64,000 nucleotides of DNA from Sulfurovum sp. (GCA_027068435.1 JAMOTA010000050.1:24458-88457), one strand, 5' to 3'. Counted from the first letter of the stretch, positions 9,301 through 18,369 are shown. The notes: generated from the letters alone by a model not told the origin. Program-made: numbers and translations.

Positions 9301-9762
9301 ATGAAAAAAAATGAAATTTTAACACAACTACGTACAGCAAAAGCTGCCCATATTAATTGGGTACAACGTGCAAAACTTTTAATTTCTGGTTTTGAAATAG
9401 ATAAAGAGTCTATCCCTGTAAACTCAACACAGTGTCGTTTCGGAAAATGGTTTTATGCTGATGCACAGAGACTAAATGGTTTACGTAACAACCCTTTAGA
9501 GTGTATGGCAGATATAGAGCAACTCCATTTTCAACTTCATGACATCTATATGGATATTTACAAAATATTTTATGATACCCAGACTCAAGGATTTTTCAGT
9601 AAATTATTTGGGAAGAAAAAATCTATTTCTACTAATAATAAAGAGTTAGCAAAAGATTATTATAACTCTATGGAAGAGGTATCTAAACATCTAATAGAAC
9701 ATATAAACCGTATGGAAAGACGTATTGTTGCAGTACCTGAAAGTGAATTATTAGATATATAA
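9301..9762 (+). CDS. CZB (chemoreceptor zinc-binding) domain protein
   Basis: A 153-residue soluble protein made almost only of a CZB domain. It shows the 3-His/1-Cys zinc set: His17 (AAHINW), Cys45 in the CRFGKWFY signature, and His76 and His80 (QLHFQLHDIY). CZB domains bind zinc and commonly regulate chemoreceptors or diguanylate cyclases; here the domain stands alone. The ATG at 9301 is preferred over a TTG one codon upstream, with AAAGG before it. A lysine-rich insert (GKKKSISTNNKE) separates the zinc core from a C-terminal helical part. The partner is unknown; no chemotaxis gene is nearby. Confidence 0.82.
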   Translation: MKKNEILTQLRTAKAAHINWVQRAKLLISGFEIDKESIPVNSTQCRFGKWFYADAQRLNGLRNNPLECMADIEQLHFQLHDIYMDIYKIFYDTQTQGFFSKLFGKKKSISTNNKELAKDYYNSMEEVSKHLIEHINRMERRIVAVPESELLDI

Positions 9763-9778
9763 TTCAGAAGATTCAGAT

Positions 9779-9815
9779 ACAGTAGAAAGTGACTTCTCTA
9801 CTGTAAATTTTTATT
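9779..9815 (+). terminator. Rho-independent terminator after the CZB gene
   Basis: The arms ACAGTAGA (9779-9786) and TCTACTGT (9797-9804) have further pairing inside (AAGT with ACTT). They are followed by AAATTTTTATTT. The hairpin sits right after the plus-strand CZB gene and before the convergent lysine-rich gene. Confidence 0.75.
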
Positions 9816-10026
9816 TAGACTTTTTTTTACTTTTTTTAGAGTTCTTTTTATCAGTTTTTTTACTTTTCTCTAATTTTTTTGTTTTTTGTTTTTTTTCTAC
9901 TCTCTTTTTTTCACTCTTTTTCTCTGCTTTTTTTACTTTTTTCTTCTCACTCTTTTTTTTCTCAATTTTTAGTAACGCTTTTTTAGCTTTTTTCTTTTCA
10001 TCTTTCTTTTTTATATCTTTAGCCAT
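9811..10026 (-). CDS. Lysine-rich low-complexity small protein
   Basis: A 71-residue protein with 38 lysines. The rest is mostly Glu, Ser, Asp, Ala and Thr in short KKK/EKK/SKK units. A strong AGGAG site six bases before the ATG argues that it is really translated. The composition resembles histone-H1-like tails, so nucleic-acid or polyphosphate binding is plausible. There is no homology-grade motif, signal peptide or membrane segment. It converges with the CZB gene, and the reading frame ends inside the neighbouring terminator's T-rich tail. The function is unknown. Confidence 0.65.
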   Translation of the reverse strand: MAKDIKKKDEKKKAKKALLKIEKKKSEKKKVKKAEKKSEKKRVEKKQKTKKLEKSKKTDKKNSKKSKKKSK

Positions 10027-10094
10027 AATGACTCCTTTATTTGATGTTATTTATTATATGACTTTCATAAATGAATGTCAAGATAAGAAAAAGA

Positions 10095-10148
10095 AAAGTA
10101 TAACAATTTGACATACAATTAAAAATTGTAACGCTACTATGCTATAAT
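10095..10148 (+). promoter_or_regulatory. mltG promoter with inverted-repeat-like element
   Basis: AAAGTAT (10095-10101), AA, then CAATTTGACATAC (10104-10116) is followed after exactly 26 bases by TATAAT (10143-10148). The mltG ATG begins eight bases later, with no Shine-Dalgarno site. The same element at the same distance precedes the Y-family polymerase gene at 28574-28627. Confidence 0.55.
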
Positions 10149-10156
10149 ACTATCTA

Positions 10157-11275
10157 ATGAAAAAGATACTATTAATCCCAACCTTAGCACTTATATATAT
10201 AATTGAAGCTACTCTAGTACTCTCTATTGTCTTACTCTATTATTATTTGTTACCTATAAGCTCGGAAACAAAGGTATTCTATGTTCCAGATACATCAACA
10301 AAAAGCACTATTAAAACCTTAAAAAAGAACGATTACAAACTCTCATGGATAGATGAACTCCTTATAAAAGAGATACCCCCTTTAGAAAAAGGGTGGTATA
10401 GTGTAGAAAACAGTACCCATAGAGTAGATTTTTTCAACTCCTTAGATAGTAAAAAAACAAAAACTATGGAGATAGTAGTCTTTGCGGGGGAGACTAAACA
10501 AGAGCTTATCAAGCGTTTAGCCAATGATTTAAAGTTAGATAAAGAGAAACTTTTAAAAAGATACAATGTTCTTTCACGCTACAAAGAGGGAGAGATTATT
10601 GCACAACGTTATACTGTTGCACGTAACGCTAAAGAGAAGAGTATTATTACGTATCTTTTTAACATCTCACATGGAATAATGAGAAACTTTAAAACTAATT
10701 CTCACACACAACAAGATATTTTAACTATCGCTTCTATTATCCAAAAAGAGAGTAACTCCATAGACGAGATGGCTATTATCTCTTCGGTGATACATAACCG
10801 TTTAGATAAAAATATGAAACTACAAATGGATAGTACACTAAATCATGGAGAGTTCTCACATAAAGTTGTTACACCAGAGCGTATTAAAAACGATAACAGC
10901 AAATACAATACCTATAAATACAGAGGCTTACCTCCTACACCACTTAGTAGTGTTACGCGTGACGCACTAGTCGCTGCTGTACATCCTATAGAGAGTGATT
11001 ATATATTTTTTATGCTCAAACCTAATGGTGATCATACCTTTGCAGTTACATATGATGAGCATTTAAAAAATATTCGTTCTTTTAGAAGATATCAAAAACT
11101 AAAAAAAGCACCTGTTGTACGTACAGTTAAAAATGTCAAATTAGAAAATAAACCTTTAGTTTTAAACAGTAAGATAGAAGAACTTAAGCCTTTAAATACT
11201 TTTATGGGAGCGTATGAGTATAGTGACCTTTTTAAAAAAGTAGATTTAACAATGGAACCTAAATATCACTTTTAG
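10157..11275 (+). CDS. mltG: Endolytic peptidoglycan transglycosylase MltG (YceG-like)
   Basis: Inner-membrane enzyme that cleaves nascent glycan strands and sets their length. Its 372 residues have one N-terminal membrane anchor (about residues 5-32), a LysM-like region (IVVFAGETKQELIKRL) and the catalytic YceG domain. That domain holds Glu198 in IIQKESNS, then HNRLDKNMKLQMDST, YNTYKYRGLPPTPL and FMLKPNGDHTFAVTYDEH. A tail of about 55 residues follows the core and is longer than usual. The ATG at 10157 is only eight bases behind a TATAAT and has no ribosome site, so the message is probably leaderless. Confidence 0.92.
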   Translation: MKKILLIPTLALIYIIEATLVLSIVLLYYYLLPISSETKVFYVPDTSTKSTIKTLKKNDYKLSWIDELLIKEIPPLEKGWYSVENSTHRVDFFNSLDSKKTKTMEIVVFAGETKQELIKRLANDLKLDKEKLLKRYNVLSRYKEGEIIAQRYTVARNAKEKSIITYLFNISHGIMRNFKTNSHTQQDILTIASIIQKESNSIDEMAIISSVIHNRLDKNMKLQMDSTLNHGEFSHKVVTPERIKNDNSKYNTYKYRGLPPTPLSSVTRDALVAAVHPIESDYIFFMLKPNGDHTFAVTYDEHLKNIRSFRRYQKLKKAPVVRTVKNVKLENKPLVLNSKIEELKPLNTFMGAYEYSDLFKKVDLTMEPKYHF

Positions 11276-11343
11276 CTTATCCATGTATAATCTCATTTCA
11301 TACTATAGATAGTGAGTCTATAAAATTATACTAAGGTTTTCTT

Positions 11344-12030
11344 TTGAAATTTATTCATAAAAAAGTCATTATTTTTGACTTAGATGGTACACTTATCAAC
11401 AGTGTACCAGATTTGGCATTGGCACTGAACCATATGTTAAAAACACTAAATCGTGCAGAGTTTTCTGAGGACATTATAGATGGTTGGGTAGGAAATGGTG
11501 CATCTACTTTAGTCAAACGTGCATTATCAGGGCAAACTCAAATAGATAATAATCTTGATACTCAACTATGTGAAGATGCCCTTAAAATATTTTTAGCCTT
11601 TTATGCCAAAAATCTATGTGTAGCTACACATGCTTACCCAGATGTACTAAACACTCTACAGACACTAAAAAAAGAGGGTTACGTTTTAGCACTTGTAACC
11701 AACAAACCTTTTGCTTTTGTAGAACCTATTTTAAAAGGATTAGGATTAACAGATTTGTTTGAGGTTATCTTAGGTGGAGATAGTTTAAAAGAGAAAAAAC
11801 CTAGTCCTATGCCTTTAGAGTATGTCTGTAATGAACTTAAAGTAACGAACAAAGAGTGTGTCATGGTAGGTGACTCTAAAAATGACATTTTAGCAGCAAC
11901 AGCAGCTCATATGCAGAGTCTTGGTGTAAGTTACGGATACAACTATGGTGAAAGTATAGATACCTATAAACCCGATGTTATTATAGATAATTTCAAAGAT
12001 ATTCTCAAATATTTTGATGGTCTAAAATGA
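11344..12030 (+). CDS. gph: Phosphoglycolate phosphatase-type HAD hydrolase (TTG start)
   Basis: HAD-superfamily phosphatase, most like Gph, which removes 2-phosphoglycolate from DNA repair or oxygenase side reactions. Its 228 residues match the family. Motif I is IIFDLDGTLINS (residues 8-19, nucleophile Asp). Motif II is LVTNKP, the motif III lysine lies in EKKPSPMPL, and motif IV is VGDSKNDI. No ATG lies before the motif I region, so the TTG at 11344 after AAGG is taken as the start. The stop overlaps the next gene by four bases (ATGA), indicating a two-gene operon. Other HAD substrates are possible. Confidence 0.88.
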   Translation: MKFIHKKVIIFDLDGTLINSVPDLALALNHMLKTLNRAEFSEDIIDGWVGNGASTLVKRALSGQTQIDNNLDTQLCEDALKIFLAFYAKNLCVATHAYPDVLNTLQTLKKEGYVLALVTNKPFAFVEPILKGLGLTDLFEVILGGDSLKEKKPSPMPLEYVCNELKVTNKECVMVGDSKNDILAATAAHMQSLGVSYGYNYGESIDTYKPDVIIDNFKDILKYFDGLK

Positions 12031-13466
12031 GTCGTAAAAAAGCAAAAATAGCCATTGTCGGTGCAGGTGTAGCAGGTTCTAGTTTAGCACTCTATTTAGG
12101 TCAACTAGGTTTAGAAGTAACGCTCTTTGAGAAGTCGCCTAGTATTGTAAATGGTCCACCTTTTTGTCATCTTCATGCAGGAGGAAACCTCTACAGAGAG
12201 ATTTCAGATACCCAATGCATCAAACTACTAAAACAATCTATTGATTTTTTACGTTACTACCCTTTTTCTGTAGATTATCGTCCCACGGCGATAGTCCTAC
12301 CCACTACTGACACTGGTACACCTAAACAGCTCCTCCCCCGTCTAGCACTACTTAAGAGTGAATATGAAATACTTATTGGTAATGATGAAAAAAACAAAGT
12401 ACTAGGTGAGAGTGAAAACTACTATAAACTTTATAGTCGCGAAAGCATAGAAGAGTTAAAAAAACGTGCTATTGTGAGGAGACCTAAAAATGATGATGAG
12501 TGGATGATACCCGTTGCCCATACCATAGACTTAGAAAAGGTACAGTTTCCACTTATTATGGTTCAAGAGTATGGACTCAACCTTTTTCGCCTCGCTTCAG
12601 GTGCATCTTTAGCACTTAAAACATTTAAAAATGTAGATATACGTACAGAAACAAAAGTTATTCATATAGAAAAGCAAAAAGCAACAAAACAGTGGCATAT
12701 TACCTATAGTCATGATAACCAAACCCAAAAAGAGCATTTTGATTATCTTGTTAATGCTGCAGGGTTTAGAACAGGAAAAATAGATGACTTTTTAGAAGTA
12801 CCTTGTAAACGTATGGTAGAGTTTAAAGCTGCGTACATTAGCCAATGGGCGTCACATAAGAGTACCCTATTCCCTGAAATCATTTTTCATGGTGAACGTG
12901 GTACACCTCGTGGTATGGGGCAGTTTACACCCTACCCAAATGGCTATTTTCAGTTACATGGTATGACTAAAGATATTACACTTTATGCCGATGGTTTAGT
13001 CAAAAGCGATGCAGTAAGTTGCCAACCTAAACTAGATAAAAACTTTATGAAGAAGATTGAACAATCATGGAGCAAAAAGGAGATAAATAGTCGTACAGAC
13101 GCGGCTATTAGACATCTGTCTCAGTTTATACCTACATTTTCTCAAGCAACAGTAGGTTCAAAACCTCTTTTTGGGGCACAACAAATTCCTGGAGATGACC
13201 CTACCCTTCGTGTTGCAGAAGTCTCGTTTCCTACTTTAGGCTATGCACGATGTGAAATCGTCAAAGTTTCATCTGTTATGGATATGATAGACACTATCGT
13301 AAAACAGTTTATAGAACTAGGCTATCTTGACGCTTCTATTCAAGGTAAAAGAGCATTAACACATCTTGAAAATTTAAGTGAAATAGAGCTGGTAAAGTAT
13401 GCCAAAGTACTTTGTAAAAGTAGAGAGTATCCTGAAGACTTAGCCAACAGAAATGTCTCTTCTTAA
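12027..13466 (+). CDS. FAD-dependent oxidoreductase of unknown substrate
   Basis: A 479-residue flavoprotein of the glutathione-reductase/DAO fold. The N-terminal Rossmann motif is IAIVGAGVAGSSLALYLGQL with the acidic strand end VTLFEKS. A second FAD-fold signature is DYLVNAAGFRTG. The segment GERGTPRGMGQFTPYPNGYF probably forms part of the substrate/flavin site. The general plan recalls malate:quinone-type dehydrogenases, but I would not assign that substrate. It has no signal peptide. It is translationally coupled to gph through an ATGA overlap and converges on the DUF1501 gene, leaving only six bases. Confidence 0.8.
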   Translation: MSRKKAKIAIVGAGVAGSSLALYLGQLGLEVTLFEKSPSIVNGPPFCHLHAGGNLYREISDTQCIKLLKQSIDFLRYYPFSVDYRPTAIVLPTTDTGTPKQLLPRLALLKSEYEILIGNDEKNKVLGESENYYKLYSRESIEELKKRAIVRRPKNDDEWMIPVAHTIDLEKVQFPLIMVQEYGLNLFRLASGASLALKTFKNVDIRTETKVIHIEKQKATKQWHITYSHDNQTQKEHFDYLVNAAGFRTGKIDDFLEVPCKRMVEFKAAYISQWASHKSTLFPEIIFHGERGTPRGMGQFTPYPNGYFQLHGMTKDITLYADGLVKSDAVSCQPKLDKNFMKKIEQSWSKKEINSRTDAAIRHLSQFIPTFSQATVGSKPLFGAQQIPGDDPTLRVAEVSFPTLGYARCEIVKVSSVMDMIDTIVKQFIELGYLDASIQGKRALTHLENLSEIELVKYAKVLCKSREYPEDLANRNVSS

Positions 13467-13472
13467 AATGAC

Positions 13473-15047
13473 TTATACAGACTTCATAAAGCCCATATCT
13501 CGTCCATATCTAGTGGTGTCAAAATTAGCTAGATTTGGGAAAATAGTATCTAAGGTAGTATTATCTACCCCATACCATTTTAAAACTGTAGAGTATTGTT
13601 GATCTACTGCAACAGTAGGTATTATACGCCCCCTTGTACTAAAATCTTGAGCTCCGCCAAGTGTAAAATCTGGTATATCTCCATAAAATCCACTTTTTAC
13701 TGCTCCACCCATTATAAGGTTATGTCCTGCCCATGCATGGTCAGTTCCATCTCCATTACTCCCAGAAGATCTTCCAAAATCTGAAACAGTCATTGTTGTT
13801 ACTTGGTTTGATAAGCCTAATTCCTCCATGGCAAGTTGAAACTTACCTAATGCTATACTTAAACCACGTAATAAGTAAGGATGGTCATTTACTTGTGACC
13901 CATGGGTATCAAAGCCACCCATATCAATATAAAAAATTTGTCTTTTAACTTCAGTATTGTTATTGGTATTATAATCAATAACTTTTGCTACAGCTTCAAA
14001 CTTACCTATAAGAGATTCAGAATAATCAAAGCCTACATCTCCACTACCTCCTGTTGGAACAGAAAAAAGAGAACCTCCATAAGAATCAGAAGTGTTATAA
14101 CTTCGTGAATTACTAAATACATCTCCTAATGTTGCAGAGAGACCATATGCACGCTGAATAAATGTACCATATAATCTTTCAAATGGATTAGAACTAGAAG
14201 TATCTGCAAGATCTGAATGTAAATCTATTACCCTATCTCTTGTATTATATCCTCTAGGATGAAGAGAGAGACTTAATGCTGAAGTACTGTTTCCTGTTAA
14301 TACATGTGCATACCCAGAAAAAGAAGTATTATTTCCTATTGGATTTAATCCATTAATAGGACCAAACTCTTTAAAAAGTCTACCTGCCCAACCACTGGTT
14401 TTGTTATTGTCTGCTATACCAGTTGCATGAACACGTTGCTGATGGTTATGTGCAAATAGATGGACAGGTAGGCGTACTGAACTCTCTTCTATCTGCTGTT
14501 TTGTTGTTGGTTCTACTAATGCACTTACATTACCAATAACTGCGAGTTTATTGGTATTCATGAGGTGTGCTATTTCTGGCATTACTGCATTGATACCTAT
14601 CCCCATTGGTTCATTTGTAGGAACTCCATCTTCATCAAGTTTATTTATATGATATGAACCTGATAAATATTTTTCATCAATAGTTGCACCGCTATAAGGA
14701 TTAGTTGTCGTGGTATCTAAATTTCCTTCTGTATCTGTTATAAGTTCTGAAGACAAATCTACATTTTTTATGGCTAAAGTTCTTCTAACTTTTTCATAAT
14801 TATAATATCCATTACCATCAGATATGGCTTCAGCTGCAACAGCCTCAGCATCATTTGGATCAGCAGTGAAAGCTGTTGGTATTACCATATTAAAAGCATC
14901 ATTACCACCTTGTAATAATACATATACAATCGCTTTATAGTCTGTAAATTCTGCACTATGTAATTCTTCAGCCATCACTAGTGGACTAAGTGCAGCAACA
15001 GCTGTAGTTTTACCCATAAATTTTAAAAAATCTCTTCTTTCATTCAT
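13473..15047 (-). CDS. DUF1501 protein with Tat-type signal
   Basis: A 524-residue exported protein. The N-terminus carries a twin-arginine signal (NERRDFLKFMG, then a hydrophobic AVAALSPLVMAEE). Sulfatase-like DUF1501 landmarks are YVLLQGGNDAFNMVIP, HLFAHNHQQRVHATG, FYIDMGGFDTHGSQ and TMTVSDFGRSSGSNGDGTDH with HAWAGHNLIMGG. The family belongs to the alkaline-phosphatase-like fold and is nearly always next to a DUF1800 gene, as here (12 bases downstream of it). The reaction is not established. An AGGAGA ribosome site precedes the ATG. Regulation is probably through the riboswitch ahead of the DUF1800 gene. Confidence 0.88.
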   Translation of the reverse strand: MNERRDFLKFMGKTTAVAALSPLVMAEELHSAEFTDYKAIVYVLLQGGNDAFNMVIPTAFTADPNDAEAVAAEAISDGNGYYNYEKVRRTLAIKNVDLSSELITDTEGNLDTTTTNPYSGATIDEKYLSGSYHINKLDEDGVPTNEPMGIGINAVMPEIAHLMNTNKLAVIGNVSALVEPTTKQQIEESSVRLPVHLFAHNHQQRVHATGIADNNKTSGWAGRLFKEFGPINGLNPIGNNTSFSGYAHVLTGNSTSALSLSLHPRGYNTRDRVIDLHSDLADTSSSNPFERLYGTFIQRAYGLSATLGDVFSNSRSYNTSDSYGGSLFSVPTGGSGDVGFDYSESLIGKFEAVAKVIDYNTNNNTEVKRQIFYIDMGGFDTHGSQVNDHPYLLRGLSIALGKFQLAMEELGLSNQVTTMTVSDFGRSSGSNGDGTDHAWAGHNLIMGGAVKSGFYGDIPDFTLGGAQDFSTRGRIIPTVAVDQQYSTVLKWYGVDNTTLDTIFPNLANFDTTRYGRDMGFMKSV

Positions 15048-15059
15048 AATATTATCTCC

Positions 15060-17156
15060 TTATCTTTGAATCATATATGATTTAGATGTTGCTACAGCAT
15101 TTACTGCAATACGTATTATTTTTAACATTGAACTATAATTTCTTCCATAATCTGCGTTAAAAAGATACTCTTTCAAATATCTAACCTCTTCTTCATTCAT
15201 ATTACCAAATACTAATTTATTATTTAGACTATCAACTAAAGCATTAATCGCTTCTTTACCTTCATCTTCACTCAAGCTATCCCAATCAATATCTCCATTT
15301 GAATCATGAGCAAGAAGCGATTGAACAAGAGCAACTTCTTCTTCAAAATCAATAATATATCTATCTTGATAGTGTATTGGTCTAGTATTAATTTCAAGTT
15401 TAAGTTTTTCATGTATATATGTTGCTGTTCTTATTTTATTACTATAATTAATCATTATCTGTGCAGTTTGAATCTGTAACTCTGGAGTTACAATGCCATT
15501 ATTAAAAAATTCATCATCATTAGCTATAAAATCAGATTGATAAAAGTTAAACACACTAGGAGCCATCAGTGGTCCTTGTCCAAATGTTTTACTTACATTT
15601 TCAAATGGAAATACATATAAACCATCTAGATTTACCCCTTGAGTAATGTAACTTTCTTTCCACGGTGGTGAATTTTCGACATTAAAAGCTCTCAACATTT
15701 GAATATATGCCATCATAGGTTCTTTAGCTTTTCCAAAATATTCACTATCTGCATGCTCTCTAAAAACTTCTTCATCAAGTAAAATAGCTTTTAAGACTGC
15801 TTTCATATCACCAGATACACCTGAACCATTGTCTCTAAAGACACTAGCAACACGCTCTACATATGCAGGAGTTGGATTTGAAGTTACAAGTCTTTGAATA
15901 AGCTGTTTAGAGATAAACGGTGCTGTACTTGGATAATCTACTAAAACGTCAATAATAGAACGAAGTTCTGCATCTCCTCCTACTCCTTCAATACTATAAC
16001 CTAAAACAGTTTTACTTCCAAAATCATGGTATTCTGCTGTAAATTTCATTGGTACAGTGAATGAAGCAGTCCATGTATCTGATTTACCAAATGTATATCG
16101 TTGATTAGGACGAGTTCCCCATGTAATTTGTGACGCAGTTGCATCCCAACCTGTAAAAATACGAGCCATCTCTTCAATATCTGTTATATTATAGGTAGGA
16201 ATTGGATTTCCATCACTATTAAGGATAGGTGTTCCATCAAGGTTGAGTTGTTCTAAACCTATAGAAAAAAGTTGCATAACTTCACGTGCATAGTTTTCAT
16301 CTGGGTGTCTCCCTGTCTCAGGGTTCGCTTTTTGATTTCCTCTTGATGTTAAGTAGAGACCCATTGCAGGAGACTTAGTCACATTAAAAAGTAAATCTCT
16401 ATAGTTTCCTAACGCATCTTTAGCTAAGATATCATAAAAAGCCGAATAAGCTTCTCCACGGCGTTTAAATGTATCTACTGAACTAGAAATAATCAATATC
16501 TGACTTAAAGCATATGCCATTCGTTGTCGTAATTGATCTTCTGCATCTAAAGCATTTTCAAACCAAGTAGAGGAAAATGCATGTCTAAGCTTCCAATCAC
16601 CACTAGCTATATTTACACTATTATTATCATCTATATGTGCAGCAACATAGGCATCTCTTGATGTAGCATTCTGATCATCTTTAAGATATCTATAAATATA
16701 AATAGCTCTCTCAAGATATGTTTTATGTGCATCAGTATTGCTATCATAAGCAGAAGGAGCGTTAAGTTGTTCATTAACCCAAGCTTCTATACCTATATCT
16801 TGAATATGACTTACAGATTGAGCATCTGGGCCAAAAGTACTTTTTTCTAAAAAACTTCGTGCTATATTATCTGATACATCTGTAGGGATATAACTAGTGT
16901 TGTTTTGATCAGTTTCTTCATCTGTTGTGTTTTGATCTTCAACTTCATCTGTTGTATTTTGATCCTCAACCTCTTCCGTGGTGTTTTGATCATCAACTTC
17001 ATATGTAGTGTTTTGGTCATCAACCTCTTCCGTGGTATTTTGATCATCTACTATTTCTACAGGAGGAGTACTAGAAGAACTACCTCCTCCTCCACAAGCC
17101 GTCAATAATAAACCTGTAGTTAGGGATATTACACTCATACGTATGACTTTTTTCAT
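15060..17156 (-). CDS. DUF1800 lipoprotein with DDQNTTEEV tandem repeats
   Basis: A 698-residue secreted protein. A lipobox (LLLTAC, Cys21) is followed by GGGGSSSS. Six degenerate nine-residue repeats of DDQNTTEEV type (residues 37-88) look like a surface spacer. The DUF1800 domain fills the rest: ARSFLEKSTFGPD, LRQRMAYALSQIL, GLYLTSRGNQKANPETGRHP, NYAREVMQLFSIGL, MARIFTGWD and FPFENVSKTFGQGPLMAPSV. DUF1800 and DUF1501 proteins are commonly encoded together and exported; their biochemical role is unknown. The ATG has an AAAGGAGA site. The 265-base leader holds a c-di-GMP-I-like riboswitch, so expression probably follows c-di-GMP level. Confidence 0.88.
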   Translation of the reverse strand: MKKVIRMSVISLTTGLLLTACGGGGSSSSTPPVEIVDDQNTTEEVDDQNTTYEVDDQNTTEEVEDQNTTDEVEDQNTTDEETDQNNTSYIPTDVSDNIARSFLEKSTFGPDAQSVSHIQDIGIEAWVNEQLNAPSAYDSNTDAHKTYLERAIYIYRYLKDDQNATSRDAYVAAHIDDNNSVNIASGDWKLRHAFSSTWFENALDAEDQLRQRMAYALSQILIISSSVDTFKRRGEAYSAFYDILAKDALGNYRDLLFNVTKSPAMGLYLTSRGNQKANPETGRHPDENYAREVMQLFSIGLEQLNLDGTPILNSDGNPIPTYNITDIEEMARIFTGWDATASQITWGTRPNQRYTFGKSDTWTASFTVPMKFTAEYHDFGSKTVLGYSIEGVGGDAELRSIIDVLVDYPSTAPFISKQLIQRLVTSNPTPAYVERVASVFRDNGSGVSGDMKAVLKAILLDEEVFREHADSEYFGKAKEPMMAYIQMLRAFNVENSPPWKESYITQGVNLDGLYVFPFENVSKTFGQGPLMAPSVFNFYQSDFIANDDEFFNNGIVTPELQIQTAQIMINYSNKIRTATYIHEKLKLEINTRPIHYQDRYIIDFEEEVALVQSLLAHDSNGDIDWDSLSEDEGKEAINALVDSLNNKLVFGNMNEEEVRYLKEYLFNADYGRNYSSMLKIIRIAVNAVATSKSYMIQR
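16893..17048 (-). repeat. 27-base tandem repeats inside the DUF1800 gene
   Basis: Six imperfect in-frame units encode DDQNTTEEV, DDQNTTYEV, DDQNTTEEV, EDQNTTDEV, EDQNTTDEE and TDQNNTS. They sit between the lipid-anchored Cys region and the DUF1800 domain. Unit length is nine codons, so slippage would change linker length without breaking the frame. Confidence 0.9.
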
Positions 17157-17279
17157 AAAGTCTCCTTTTATTTTGGTAATGTAAAGGATGTTGTAGTGAA
17201 GAGAAATAACTCCAAATACAAATACTTACATTTTTAATCTTTGATTTAAAAAAAGAAAAGTATTGGTATCAGAGTCTGT

Positions 17280-17341
17280 AGCTAGGCTGTCTAAAAGTTA
17301 GACCCTTGGCTTTCTGTCCTTACCTCACGATAAGTTTAGCT
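17280..17341 (-). ncRNA. c-di-GMP-I (GEMM) riboswitch aptamer, putative
   Basis: Read on the minus strand. The closing helix is AGCUA (17341-17337) with UAGCU (17284-17280). Hairpin CUUAUC-GUGA-GGUAAG (17334-17319) carries a GNRA tetraloop. The strand GGACAGAAAGCCAAGGGUCUA agrees closely with the GEMM consensus GGACGCAAAGCCACGGGUCUA as I remember it. Hairpin GUCUAA-CUU-UUAGAC is followed by AGCC. The stretch after AGCC is a few bases shorter than in typical members. It lies 124 bases upstream of the DUF1800 start on the same strand. The expression platform was not resolved; a U-rich stretch (17264-17247) follows the aptamer without an obvious terminator stem. Confidence 0.65.
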
Positions 17342-17421
17342 TTTAATTTTGATAAATAAAATAGATTACCCTACAATGATAAATCAATGTAAATTAAAGT
17401 TAACTTAAAATTAATATTTAT

Positions 17422-18261
17422 TTAAGCAAAGTGGTGACTTTTACAAGAAAAACGCTTCTTATTTTTTGCCACTTTTGCAAAGATAGTCAACGGCATATTT
17501 AGGGTTTTAGCCACAGATTCTATCTGCTTTAGATGCGTTTTATCAAACCCTATCAACATCTCGTACTCCTCCCCACTAAGCCCCACTGCATCGTCAATAT
17601 CTGATAAAGAATCAAATCCATATTTATTAATATCTAATAGCTTGTTAGTATCACAATAGAGTCCATCGGAGATGTCCATACCTACACGTAAATATGCTCT
17701 TGATTTGGAGATAAACTCTGCTCTTAAAGTAGGTTCAAAAAAACGTGAGCCTTTTGAGATTTTTTCTCCTCTAAAAAGAGCATCTAAGTCTCTTTTACTC
17801 TCACCTAACACTCCTGTATATGCTAGTAAATCACCCTCTTTTAACCCTCTTCTTAACAGAGGAGTTTCACTCTTAGAGACTATCGTAATAGACAGATGAA
17901 GTTTATCTCCTCCTACGGTGTCACCACCTATGATCTCACATCCGTATGCTTTAGCTGTTTGCTCCAAACTTTGGGTAAGTTCATCTATCTCTAAAAGTGT
18001 TATCTCTTTAGGTAGAGAGACGGTGACTAATGCGAACTTTGGTTCTGCATTCATGGCTATGGCATCTGAGATATTGACAAGCATAGCCTTTTTTCCTATT
18101 TGTGCCATACTCATCCAAGAACGCTTAAAATGTACATCTTCAAAAAAAGCATCCATACTGTAAAGTGTATTCCCATCTACTGCTGCATCATCACCGATAT
18201 ATGGTGAACTTAGCGTATCGATAAGATAATCTTCTTTATCTAATGTTATAGGGGTTTGCAT
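17422..18261 (-). CDS. thiL: Thiamine-monophosphate kinase (ThiL)
   Basis: Phosphorylates thiamine monophosphate to the active cofactor thiamine pyrophosphate. Its 279 residues are slightly shorter than typical ThiL (about 310-330), mainly at the N-terminus. Landmarks are YIGDDAAV (Mg-ATP site), SMDAFFEDVHFKRSW, VNISDAIAMNAEPKFALVTV, IIGGDTVGG, YTGVLGESKRDLDAL, VGMDISDGLYCD and LSGEEYEMLIGF. It is PurM-like in fold. It is divergent from the plus-strand 18370 gene and not in an operon with the DUF1800 pair. The riboswitch lies after its stop. Confidence 0.94.
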   Translation of the reverse strand: MQTPITLDKEDYLIDTLSSPYIGDDAAVDGNTLYSMDAFFEDVHFKRSWMSMAQIGKKAMLVNISDAIAMNAEPKFALVTVSLPKEITLLEIDELTQSLEQTAKAYGCEIIGGDTVGGDKLHLSITIVSKSETPLLRRGLKEGDLLAYTGVLGESKRDLDALFRGEKISKGSRFFEPTLRAEFISKSRAYLRVGMDISDGLYCDTNKLLDINKYGFDSLSDIDDAVGLSGEEYEMLIGFDKTHLKQIESVAKTLNMPLTIFAKVAKNKKRFSCKSHHFA

Positions 18262-18369
18262 GAGAGGTGTCCTTAGTACTAAAGTATAATAAAAATTATA
18301 CCAAAGAAATTCAAATCTAATAAGAATTCAGTTAAAATCATCTTCTAAAGTAACATAAGGAAATAACTG

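Noticed and set aside
16862..17047. 61-codon minus-strand frame with KTPRKRLMTK-type repeats
   Set aside because: Out-of-frame reading of the tandem repeats in the DUF1800 gene.
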